Origin: an uncultured Deferribacteraceae bacterium
GTDB taxonomy: Bacteria > Chrysiogenota > Deferribacteres > CAMZNJ01
Direction of reading: 5' to 3'
DNA length: 21,832 nucleotides
NCBI GenBank assembly: GCA_947313855.1
Contig: CAMZNS010000042.1
Coordinates: 1 to 21,832 of the forward strand
Below, one piece after another: positions 14,629 to 21,832 of this stretch. A program made the position numbers and the translations under genes. Every line of letters begins with the position of its first letter. Position 1 is the first letter of the stretch. Under the pieces are notes generated by a model that was given only the letters and a program-made list of their open reading frames with translations, searched no databases and was not told where the DNA came from.

Positions 14629-14698
14629 GGGGTGGAAGGATTCGAACCTCCGATCATGGGACCAAAACCCACTGCCTTGCCAGCTTGGCTACACCCCA
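14627..14698 (-). tRNA. tRNA-Gln (anticodon UUG)
   Basis: The minus strand reads TGGGGTGTAGCCAAGCTGGC and onward, ending GGTTCGAATCC TTCCACCCCA. The acceptor stem TGGGGTG/CACCCCA pairs fully, including the U1-A72 pair typical of tRNA-Gln. The anticodon arm GTGGG-TTTTGGT-CCCAT places TTG at positions 34-36, and GGTTCGAATCC forms the T arm. The 3' CCA is not encoded: the discriminator A is followed by TAT. The 270-bp region upstream (14699-14968) holds the cstA promoter but no convincing tRNA promoter. Confidence 0.96.
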
Positions 14699-14894
14699 GC
14701 AATCTCAGTAACTGAGTAACCGTTGTTTGGCACAATGTTTGAGTGTGAAATACAAGCGTAGTTCCCGTTTGTAATCACCTCGGTATTCGGTTAGGTAGTG
14801 CCAACGTTTGCTACTTTAGCACCGATTCCGCGTTTAGTCAAGTGAAAAAACGTCTACTGCACAATTTTTCCTTCCCGCCCCCACAAAAGTGTCA

Positions 14895-14923
14895 TTGACT
14901 CAATCCTCACAATACGCTACCAT
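14895..14923 (+). promoter_or_regulatory. Predicted promoter for cstA
   Basis: TTGACT (14895-14900, one mismatch) is followed by 17 bases and TACCAT (14918-14923, two mismatches). Initiation near 14930 would give a leader of about 40 bases before the cstA ATG. Apart from this, 14699-14968 shows no gene or structured RNA that I can identify. Confidence 0.5.
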
Positions 14924-14968
14924 AAATTTTGTCTTTAAATACTACAACTACTTGGAGGTCTTTATACT

Positions 14969-16402
14969 ATGTTATACTTTTGGCTAGGTATCGCATTTCT
15001 AATAATCGGTTACTTCACCTACGGGAAATTCATCGAACACATATTCAAGGTGGACAACACCAACCCCACAGCACTGGACAAAAATCGCGATGGCGTCGAC
15101 TACGTCGACATGCCCCTGTGGAAAATAACCCTCATCCAACTGCTGAATATTGCAGGTTTAGGTCCAATCTACGGTCCCATTGCAGGGATACTTTTCGGGC
15201 CAGCAGCTTTCTTATGGATAGCATTGGGTGCGGTACTCATTGGTGGCGTCCACGATTTCATTAGTGGCACAATCTCCACACGCAACAACGGTCGTACCAT
15301 CGGTGAGCTTGTTGGCAAATATATGGGTGGTTCCGCGTTACTGTTAATGCGTGGTTTTAGTATCCTTTTGTTGATGCTTTTGGCAGTTGTGTTTTCCCGC
15401 GGTCCAGCCGATATTTTGTCGTCCTACACCGGTATTTCTGCGTTTACTTTATTCATTATCGTTATCGTCTACTATTTCATTGCGACCATGTTGCCCATTA
15501 ACAAAATTATTGGCAGGGCGTACCCATTTTTCGGATTGTTGCTGTTGGTGATGGCAGTACTAATTATTGCTAGTTTGACCCTTGGCGGCTACAGTATCCC
15601 CACGGGCAGCGTATTTAGTAGCATGCACCCTGCTGGTTTGGCAATATTCCCATTCCTTTTTGTAACTATCTCTTGTGGTGCTGTTAGTGGTTTCCATGCC
15701 ACTCAGTCCCCCATGATGGCACGCTGTGTTCGTAACGAGCTTCAGCTTCGCAAAGCGTTCTACGGTGCCATGATTTTGGAGGCGATGATTGCTATGGTTT
15801 GGGCGGCTGGCACCATTGCTTTTTTCGGTTCGTACGAAGCAGCTGGCGAGGCTGGTACACAGCCTGAGATTATTAAAACCATGTCAATAACACTCCTTGG
15901 TGCCATCGGTACATGGATGGTTATCTTAGGTGTGGTTATCGCTCCCATTACGTCAGGGGATACTTGCTACCGCGTTTTACGCCTGACTTTGGCAGATATC
16001 TTCAAGATTAGTCAGGTAACTATCAAGAGTCGATTGATGCTTGCTGTGCCACTGTTTGCAACCGGTTTCGCACTGTATTTCATCGACTTCAACGTTTTGT
16101 GGCGTTACTTCACATGGTCGAACCAAACCTTGGCGGCCATCACCCTGTGGTTGGGTACTGCTTACCTCATCCGCCACAACTACCGTTATTTTTTGGTTGC
16201 GGCTATCCCTGCAACATTTTTGACATCAGTATCAATAACCTACCTGCTCGTTGCCCCCGAGGGGTTTAGGTTGCCCTATGGTGTTAGTGTTGTTGGTGGG
16301 ATTACCTTTGCCTTGGCAGTATTTGCTTGGTCTGTGTACAAACTTTGGGTTGCACACAAGGCATCCACCCCCTCTGTATCTAGTAAGCCAACAAGTAGCT
16401 AG
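14969..16402 (+). CDS. cstA: Short-form CstA-family transporter (carbon starvation protein)
   Basis: A 477-residue inner-membrane protein with roughly a dozen hydrophobic helices, starting with YFWLGIAFLIIGYFTYGKFI. GGAGG at 14954-14958 lies ten bases before the ATG. Family features include IAGLGPIYGPIAGILFGP, GGVHDFISGTISTRNNGRTI, RAYPFFGLLLL and TISCGAVSGFHATQSPMMAR. The CstA/BtsT family moves peptides or pyruvate, and members of about 480 residues are common outside the enterobacteria, whose CstA is about 700. Which solute is carried here is unknown. It is transcribed alone, away from tRNA-Gln, and converges on fruA across a GC-rich hairpin. Codon endings drift from A/C-rich at the start to G/T-rich from about 15300 on. 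Confidence 0.92.
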   Translation: MLYFWLGIAFLIIGYFTYGKFIEHIFKVDNTNPTALDKNRDGVDYVDMPLWKITLIQLLNIAGLGPIYGPIAGILFGPAAFLWIALGAVLIGGVHDFISGTISTRNNGRTIGELVGKYMGGSALLLMRGFSILLLMLLAVVFSRGPADILSSYTGISAFTLFIIVIVYYFIATMLPINKIIGRAYPFFGLLLLVMAVLIIASLTLGGYSIPTGSVFSSMHPAGLAIFPFLFVTISCGAVSGFHATQSPMMARCVRNELQLRKAFYGAMILEAMIAMVWAAGTIAFFGSYEAAGEAGTQPEIIKTMSITLLGAIGTWMVILGVVIAPITSGDTCYRVLRLTLADIFKISQVTIKSRLMLAVPLFATGFALYFIDFNVLWRYFTWSNQTLAAITLWLGTAYLIRHNYRYFLVAAIPATFLTSVSITYLLVAPEGFRLPYGVSVVGGITFALAVFAWSVYKLWVAHKASTPSVSSKPTSS

Positions 16403-16442
16403 CTAGGGGGCTAGGTTGTTGCAGTTCAAGCCTACGCAAATT

Positions 16443-16469
16443 AAGGGGGGGAACACTTTGCCCCCCCTT
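16443..16469. terminator. GC-rich hairpin between convergent cstA and fruA
   Basis: AAGGGGGGG and CCCCCCCTT pair perfectly as a nine-base stem around the loop aacactttg, in the 112-bp gap between the two stop codons. Neither side has a proper U-tract (only TT), so it may work as a two-way terminator or just as an RNA-end stabilising hairpin. Confidence 0.6.
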
Positions 16470-16514
16470 GGGTAACCTTCCGCATCCTTCCTAGTCCAAG
16501 ACTCTGCTTGCACG

Positions 16515-18548
16515 CTATGGTGTATCTTTCTTGCCCATTCCGTAAACGTATGCCAGTATCACGGCTGTTATCAGCGATGAACCCACAATTGCAACCACAT
16601 AAAGTATGGGGTTGTGAACAAGTGGTATTACGAAAATACCTCCATGGGGTGCGGGTAGTGTTGCTTTGAAGAGCATCGACAGTCCCCCTGCAAGTGCTGA
16701 TCCAAAAATAAACGTTGGCAGAACAAACAGTGGATTTGCCGCGGCAAACGGTATCGCTCCCTCCGTGATGAATGTTGCACCTAGGATATAGTTGACGCCC
16801 CCAGATTTCCGTTCCTCTTCAGTAAACTTACTTCGGAAAAGAGTTGTTGCAAACGCCGTTGCCAAGGGTGGCACCATCCCACCAGCCATTACGGCCGCAT
16901 GGGGTGCTAGGCTCCCCCCTTCGATTGCGGCGATCCCGAACGTAAAGGCAACCTTATTCACAGGTCCACCAAGATCAACAGCCATCATACCACCGAGTAT
17001 CACTCCGAGTAGGATTAAGTTTGCCGAACTCATCCCCTCCAAGAACCCCTGCAAACCAAGGGTAACAGCTGCAATTGGTTCGGAGATGGATAACACAAGG
17101 GCACCAACAATGAGCAAACCCAACACAGGGTAAACTAGTATGGGCTTCAGGGCTTCAAGCACAGGGGGCATCCAACGCAAACCACGCTCCAAAATCAGCA
17201 TCACAAGACCAGCAATGAAACCAGCAACCAATCCGCCGAGGAAACCACCACCAGCATTGCTCGCAAGGTAACCACCAACCATAGCAGGCATTAACGCCGG
17301 TAACCCCGCAATACTAAAGCCAACGTAGGCAGCCAAAATAGGCACAAGGAAGAAGAATGCCGCTCCACCAATAGTCATAAGCATGGCCGCAACAGCGTTG
17401 TAAGTGGGATCATCAGGGCTTGAAGCGTTTATCCCAAACATGAACGACATGGCGATCAAAATACCACCACCAATAACAAATGGCAACATGTGTGACACAC
17501 CACTCATTAGGTGCTTGTAAATATTCATCTTACGTTGCATACGACCAGAGCTGTTGGCAGAAAGGCTCTGTGCACTACCGGAATCCCCCCCTTTGTGTGC
17601 ATGGCTGTAGACCTCGCAACCATCTTCGTAACTTTGTGCCGCAGCAATACGAACAAGATCGGAAGCATGCTTGACACCTGCCGAAACACTCCTATGAAGA
17701 ACGTGCTTACCGTCAAACCTCGCCATGTCAACCGCCTTGTCCGCCGCAATAATAATCGCATCAGCACGACGAATATCCTCCGACGTAAGGGGATTCTGCA
17801 CACCAGTGGCACCGTTGGTCTCAACTCGAACCTCAACTCCGAGACTTGCACCAGCCTTGATAAGGGCATCCTTCGCCATGTAGGTATGAGCAATGCCTGT
17901 GGGGCAAGCCGTTACAGCCAGAATAAGCTTTTTGTCGCTGCCCAAAGATGTCGCCTCGCTACCTTCAGAAGTGCTACCAGTGCTACCAGTGCTACTGCTA
18001 CTGCTACTGCTACTGCTACTGCTACTGCTACTGCTACTGCTATTCACAGGTGGTACGGTGGCGTCCCCATCTAAGATACTGCTCATAATCGTAGCCGCTT
18101 CAGCCTCTGTTTTGCATCGGGTAATCCGCTCCAACAGAGTTGTACCCTCGTGGTCATCCCCCATTACTGCCGTGGCTATTTTCGAGAGTAGTGTTAAGTG
18201 TTCCGTTCCGGTGCTAGGATTGAGTGCGATCATGCAGAGTAAGTGCACAGGATCGCTGTCTTCGGTGTCGCCTGCGTTTCTGTAGTCCACACCGTTGCGA
18301 CACACCCCAACAACGATAGAGGCTCCCTTCACCACCGACGATATGGCATGGGGCACAGCAACACCATCGCCAATATCCGTAGATCCTTCCGCCTCCCGTG
18401 CCATAATATCCGACACGAACTGTGTCTTATCGGTGACATTCAAACGCCCGGAAGCAACAAGCATCTCAGCCATCTCAGAAATAATCCCCTCTTTGTTTGT
18501 AGATTGAATGTCCAAGCTAACCAACCCTTTACTCACAAAACTATTCAT
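16515..18548 (-). CDS. fruA: Fructose-specific PTS permease, IIA-IIB-IIC fusion
   Basis: 677 residues forming a complete fructose permease that imports fructose as fructose 1-phosphate. IIA (1-160) has GVAVPHAIS with His67, the first phosphate acceptor. A linker with 17 consecutive Ser (170-186) and further Gly/Ser/Thr follows. IIB (206-310) has AVTACPTGIAHTYM with phosphorylated Cys215. IIC (340-670) has about nine helices, VDLGGPVNK, and the catalytic ITEGAIPFAAANP with Glu596. GAGGGGG lies four bases before ATG 18546-18548. It follows fruK by 59 bp and should be expressed with it; phosphate would come from the HPr-EI fusion at 5083-7173. All key residues are intact, in contrast to the diverged paralogue at 2922-4772. 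The serine linker is made of a hexanucleotide repeat. Confidence 0.96.
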   Translation of the reverse strand: MNSFVSKGLVSLDIQSTNKEGIISEMAEMLVASGRLNVTDKTQFVSDIMAREAEGSTDIGDGVAVPHAISSVVKGASIVVGVCRNGVDYRNAGDTEDSDPVHLLCMIALNPSTGTEHLTLLSKIATAVMGDDHEGTTLLERITRCKTEAEAATIMSSILDGDATVPPVNSSSSSSSSSSSSSSSSSTGSTGSTSEGSEATSLGSDKKLILAVTACPTGIAHTYMAKDALIKAGASLGVEVRVETNGATGVQNPLTSEDIRRADAIIIAADKAVDMARFDGKHVLHRSVSAGVKHASDLVRIAAAQSYEDGCEVYSHAHKGGDSGSAQSLSANSSGRMQRKMNIYKHLMSGVSHMLPFVIGGGILIAMSFMFGINASSPDDPTYNAVAAMLMTIGGAAFFFLVPILAAYVGFSIAGLPALMPAMVGGYLASNAGGGFLGGLVAGFIAGLVMLILERGLRWMPPVLEALKPILVYPVLGLLIVGALVLSISEPIAAVTLGLQGFLEGMSSANLILLGVILGGMMAVDLGGPVNKVAFTFGIAAIEGGSLAPHAAVMAGGMVPPLATAFATTLFRSKFTEEERKSGGVNYILGATFITEGAIPFAAANPLFVLPTFIFGSALAGGLSMLFKATLPAPHGGIFVIPLVHNPILYVVAIVGSSLITAVILAYVYGMGKKDTP
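17991..18041 (-). repeat. Hexanucleotide repeat encoding the FruA poly-Ser linker
   Basis: Eight and a half perfect gctact units on the plus strand (AGCAGT on the coding strand) encode 17 serines. Single-unit changes add or remove two serines in frame. Related AGCACTGGT units continue the tract on one side. Confidence 0.95.
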
Positions 18549-18607
18549 GTGTCCCCCTCTTGTTATATTAATACAGTTGTCTGATATATTTACTTATTTC
18601 GAGCAAT

Positions 18608-19657
18608 TTAATCAACTTGCGAAACCTTAATCTTCATGGCACCAATCGTCTTCCCATCTGCCAAGCCCATAGAGCGTGCTGTTGCCGAGCCCCACCTGGC
18701 ACCAACATGGAAAGCCTCAGGAACAGGAGTACTCCAAGAACCATCATCTGAAAACAGATTACGTCGAGCCTCATCATTTAACATCATCGTAAAGGCATCC
18801 ACATAAAAAGCAAACCCCGCAACAAAAGAGTCCCCCGCACCAACAGTATTCACAACAGGAATATGGGTCTCCGCAGGATGGGCGAAGCTTGCACGTCCAC
18901 GAAAACCTACAAGTACTGCCCCCTCCGCCCCCATGGTGGTGATAACATTTAATGCACCAGCACGCTGAAGCTCCTTGCTACAGGCAATAACATCCTCCAC
19001 GGTTTCCAAGGACACAGACTCACCCGTAATCAACAACATCAACTCAGCTAGCTCCTCCTTGTTGGGCTTCACCAGAAAAGGCTTTGCCTCCAGCGAATAC
19101 TTGAGTGCCTCCCCCGAAGTGTCCACAATGAAGTAAACATTTTTGCCATTAGGGTAAGTAGAGTGCGAGCGTATCCCCGCGATTATCTCCCCATAGATTT
19201 GCGGATGATCCACAGGAGCTGATCCAGCCAAAATAACCGTATCGCCGCTGTTGAGCATGCTAGCAAGGTAGTCCGTAATTTGGGTGATTTCATCATGGGA
19301 GAATACCTTGTTGTACTGCTGATTAAAGTCTGTTTCCAGGGTAGCATCCCCTACGCCAGATTCGTCCCCATGCTGTACCTTAATATTGAGGCGTACCATA
19401 CTGTTGTCCACAGCGATGAAGTTATGTTTTACCCCCGTGGCATCCAGTGCACGAATAAACGTTTCTGCCATTACCCCGCCAACAAACCCTGTGGCAATGT
19501 TGTCCACCCCCATACGTGTCAGCATCTGACTGCAGTTTACCCCTTTCCCTCCAGGAAAAATCCCCTTTTCAACGGTTTTATTAATACCGCCAACACTTAT
19601 GTATTCTGTGTGAATATAACAATCCATGGTTGGCGACAACGTTACTGCATAAATCAT
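18608..19657 (-). CDS. fruK: 1-phosphofructokinase (PfkB family)
   Basis: 349 residues. The enzyme phosphorylates fructose 1-phosphate, the product of FruA, to fructose 1,6-bisphosphate. The PfkB signatures are present: FPGGKGVNCSQML (34-46) for sugar binding, LVKPNKEEL, TTMGAEGAVLV for ATP, and VNTVGAGDSFVAGF with catalytic Asp276. Length is a little above the usual 305-320 because of extra residues around 98-115 and near the C-terminus (NLFSDDGSWSTPVPEAF). GAGGAGG lies five bases before ATG 19655-19657. The pair fruK-fruA forms a compact operon with a candidate promoter at 19689-19717; no FruR-like regulator is visible nearby. A tagatose-6-phosphate kinase is the nearest alternative, but linkage to a fructose permease argues for fruK. 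Confidence 0.94.
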   Translation of the reverse strand: MIYAVTLSPTMDCYIHTEYISVGGINKTVEKGIFPGGKGVNCSQMLTRMGVDNIATGFVGGVMAETFIRALDATGVKHNFIAVDNSMVRLNIKVQHGDESGVGDATLETDFNQQYNKVFSHDEITQITDYLASMLNSGDTVILAGSAPVDHPQIYGEIIAGIRSHSTYPNGKNVYFIVDTSGEALKYSLEAKPFLVKPNKEELAELMLLITGESVSLETVEDVIACSKELQRAGALNVITTMGAEGAVLVGFRGRASFAHPAETHIPVVNTVGAGDSFVAGFAFYVDAFTMMLNDEARRNLFSDDGSWSTPVPEAFHVGARWGSATARSMGLADGKTIGAMKIKVSQVD

Positions 19658-19688
19658 AACCCCTCCTCAAAAAATACCTAGTCCAATA

Positions 19689-19717
19689 ACAGTAACAGCA
19701 ATAGCAACAATGTGCAA
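19689..19717 (-). promoter_or_regulatory. Possible promoter for fruK-fruA
   Basis: On the minus strand TTGCAC (19712-19717) is followed by 17 bases and TACTGT (19689-19694), each two mismatches from consensus. It lies just after the flagellin terminator and about 30 bases before the fruK start. The surrounding aacag/aatag-rich sequence is mildly repetitive, so this is only a candidate. Confidence 0.35.
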
Positions 19718-19739
19718 CAGCAACAGTAATCATACACGC

Positions 19740-19778
19740 AAAAAGGGGGCCGAACCTCCTAAACAGGATCAACCCCCT
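19740..19778 (-). terminator. Intrinsic terminator of the flagellin gene
   Basis: On the minus strand, about 70 bases after the flagellin stop, AGGGGG pairs with CCCCCT around an inner TCCT-GTTT-AGGA stem, and five T residues follow (19740-19744). A weaker hairpin (GGAG..CACTA/TAGTG..CTCC, near 19798-19824) precedes it. Confidence 0.75.
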
Positions 19779-19850
19779 CTTCGTATAACACGGAAAGGAG
19801 AACACTAAAGCTAGTGAACTCCCCCCTCAATTTTCATACCCAGCCCCATA

Positions 19851-21832
19851 CTACTGAAGCAGGGACAAAGCGGCTTGAGGCAATGATTTTGCTTGTGCAA
19901 GCATGGCCGTAGCTGCCTGCTGCAACACTTGGTTACGAGTAAACTCAGTGGTCTCTGCAGCGATATCTGCATCGATCATACGAGAATTCGCAGCAACAAG
20001 GTTCTCACGCATGGTATCCAAGTTTGTGCTTGTGTACTGCAAGCGACTCATCTGAGCTCCGATGGAAGCACGTGCACTGTTCACATCGTTGAGTGCATTG
20101 TCAAACTTAACAATAGCTTTCTCAGCAACAACTTTGTCATAAACGTATGCGTTATCGATGCGAAGAGCCTTTACGTCCATTTGTGCAACAGAAACGTTCA
20201 TGGTTTGACCAGCGTTTGCACCAATCTGAAGCTCCGTACGGTTGTCAACCAAGTGGAGATACTGTGTATCAACGCCACCAACAGGGTCGAACTTAACCGT
20301 GCTAGTGTTTGCATCCCAACGGGCTTTCGTACCAACAGTGGAACCGATATCGAGCATCACGCCATTCAATAGAGAGTTAACACGGGACTCGGTCGTACGC
20401 TCTGAACCAAGGAACAAGCCGGTGTGAGCCTCGTAAATCTGAACTTCCATGACCGCTTCGCGAGACTCGATTACCTGAGACAAACCGAATGCATTAATAA
20501 TATTCTCGCCACCAACAAGGGACAAACGGGACTCGTCTCCAATGGTACCAGTTTGCATAATCAACGTACCCTCAACTTTATCTACACTAGGAACCCCTGG
20601 TGTGTCGATGAAACGAATTAGGTTATCGTTAATCTCGTTCATAGCAGCCGCATCGCCACCAGTGCTTTCAAGGGTTGCCCCCAAGCCAACGTCTATCAAC
20701 GCAGCAGTTAGGGCTGCATCAACGTCGAGCATGGTGTAACCACCCTCAAGGAAAACATCCTTGCTATCGGCACCAGCACCGTAAACGGTAATCTTTTGAA
20801 GCTCGTCCATGATGTTTATGCCGTCGCTGTTGATAAAGCTCTCAAGTTGCATCAGCTTAGCCGTGGATGTTGCAATTTCACCGCCACTATTAACAAATAG
20901 CTCCGATGTTCCTGCGACTGTTTGCCCTGCACTTGTTTCTGCAAACTTCAAGAAGAAGGCACCAGTCTCGATGGAGCCATCAGAGTCATTCATGTAAACA
21001 GTGTGTATCTGCACATCGGTGTAGTCAACTTTACCGTCGTTATTGTCCACGATGGCAAGCTCTCCCGGACCGTACTGAATCTGAATCGGTGTAGTACCGT
21101 TGTACAGCGCACCTGTACCATTACCTGACAACTTAACAAGTCCACCACCATCAGCTAGGGCAGTACCAGCAGAATCCTCAGTTATCATCACAAGCATCTT
21201 AGAGCCAAGTGCAGTAGTGTTGTTTGAAGCTGTACTGATTTCCGCATCGATAGTAAAGTCGGTACCGATACCAGAGATTAGAATCGATGCTTTTGAAGAT
21301 CCTGTACCACCACTAGTTGCACTAGCTCTAACAGAAATACTGACTACACCCTCTTGAACCTCACCCGTTTTCGCATCAGTAAATCTCCACGAGATTGTAC
21401 CCACAGCCGTTACGGTCTGCAGTGCCCCTGCAGTAGGATCGATATACGATGCCACGGTAACTTCCAGAAACCCGGAACGAGAAACATCAGCAGTAACAAC
21501 CGCTGAGCCAGTCATCGTCATACTTGAGTGTGACCCTTTTGCTAAGAATGTTGCAACCGTCGTTGCGTTACCAGCTGTCGCCGATGCACTTACAGTAACC
21601 TGGTATGTATCGCCATGGGTACCGAAGGACTGATTAGCTAGTGTTCCTGCATAGGCGAGGTTCATTCCTGCGGTAGTACGAGTTAGCCCACCAGCGAACT
21701 GATCGGCAGACAAACGCATAATATGAGACTTGTAAACAGCACCCTGACCACCTTGAGCAGAAACATCTACGCGGTAGTTACCTTCGTCAACCTCGCCAGT
21801 AATAATAGCTTCGAGGCGGTCGGAAGATGATG
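19851..21832 (-). CDS. Large flagellin, 3' part (N-terminus beyond window)
   Basis: The minus-strand frame is open from the window edge to the stop at 19851, giving about 660 residues. The ATG at 21719 is internal, because the 37 codons before it (RLEAIITGEVDEGNYRVDVS and on) read straight through. The C-terminal region is typical flagellin D1/D0: LQIGANAGQTMNVSV, ALNDVNSARASIGAQMSRLQ, ENLVAANSRMIDADIAAETT and the end AMLAQAKSLPQAALSLLQ. The preceding 450 or so residues form a large Gly/Ser/Thr-rich surface domain with beta-strand character and one acidic loop (VDNNDGKVDYTD). With the missing N-terminus the protein probably exceeds 750 residues, against about 285 for spirochaete FlaB. It should be a filament subunit exported by the flagellar type III system; its gene has its own terminator. 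Confidence 0.92.
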   Translation of the reverse strand, partial: SSSDRLEAIITGEVDEGNYRVDVSAQGGQGAVYKSHIMRLSADQFAGGLTRTTAGMNLAYAGTLANQSFGTHGDTYQVTVSASATAGNATTVATFLAKGSHSSMTMTGSAVVTADVSRSGFLEVTVASYIDPTAGALQTVTAVGTISWRFTDAKTGEVQEGVVSISVRASATSGGTGSSKASILISGIGTDFTIDAEISTASNNTTALGSKMLVMITEDSAGTALADGGGLVKLSGNGTGALYNGTTPIQIQYGPGELAIVDNNDGKVDYTDVQIHTVYMNDSDGSIETGAFFLKFAETSAGQTVAGTSELFVNSGGEIATSTAKLMQLESFINSDGINIMDELQKITVYGAGADSKDVFLEGGYTMLDVDAALTAALIDVGLGATLESTGGDAAAMNEINDNLIRFIDTPGVPSVDKVEGTLIMQTGTIGDESRLSLVGGENIINAFGLSQVIESREAVMEVQIYEAHTGLFLGSERTTESRVNSLLNGVMLDIGSTVGTKARWDANTSTVKFDPVGGVDTQYLHLVDNRTELQIGANAGQTMNVSVAQMDVKALRIDNAYVYDKVVAEKAIVKFDNALNDVNSARASIGAQMSRLQYTSTNLDTMRENLVAANSRMIDADIAAETTEFTRNQVLQQAATAMLAQAKSLPQAALSLLQ

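Noticed and set aside
14316-14735. 139-residue His/Gln/Pro-rich frame over the G-rich array and tRNA
   Set aside because: It reads through the tRNA gene and consists mostly of translated repeat, with no domain.
17511-18285. Plus-strand frames with Thr/Ala or poly-Leu runs
   Set aside because: Antisense to fruA; the runs are other-frame readings of the serine-linker hexanucleotide repeat.

Overview
The window looks like chromosomal DNA of a flagellated, sugar-fermenting bacterium with an outer membrane. The evidence is a large flagellin, a fructose phosphotransferase (PTS) locus, HPr fused to enzyme I, a predicted outer-membrane barrel ending in Phe, and a secreted SUMF1-fold protein. I cannot fix the phylum. 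Spirochaetota is possible, but the flagellin is far larger than a typical spirochaete FlaB, so this is only a suggestion. Gene density is normal, and no integrase, transposase, CRISPR array or phage module was seen.

Layout. 1-7651 (all minus): a partial nitronate monooxygenase-like enzyme, a ThyX-type thymidylate synthase whose conserved blocks occur in permuted order, a predicted outer-membrane barrel, a diverged fructose-type PTS IIBC paralogue lacking the usual IIB cysteine, an HPr-enzyme I fusion, and a small two-helix membrane protein. 7777-11025 (plus): a well-formed promoter, then a secreted SUMF1-like protein and a UbiD-family decarboxylase. 11026-11266: tandem repeats between convergent genes. 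11267-14358 (minus): the housekeeping cluster nadD-rsfS-trmL-rlmN, followed upstream by a G-rich repeat array and tRNA-Gln(UUG). 14895-16402 (plus): a short-form CstA transporter. 16515-19717 (minus): fruK-fruA, taking up fructose as fructose 1-phosphate and converting it to fructose 1,6-bisphosphate with phosphate supplied by the HPr-EI fusion. 19740-21832 (minus): the 3' part of a very large flagellin gene and its terminator.

Three things stand out. First, ThyX reads RHR-type motif, then LR...AQ.EIR, then SY...SPIEH, which is the canonical order cut between the FEH and RHR blocks and rejoined. Second, short tandem repeats are unusually common: they lie between genes and also in frame inside conserved genes (two insertions in NadD, one in TrmL, the FruA linker, the signal peptide of the SUMF1 protein). 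Third, by eye the local balance of A/C against G/T at synonymous positions switches on the kilobase scale, sometimes inside one gene (nadD, cstA, fruA), and several repeat tracts lie near the switches.
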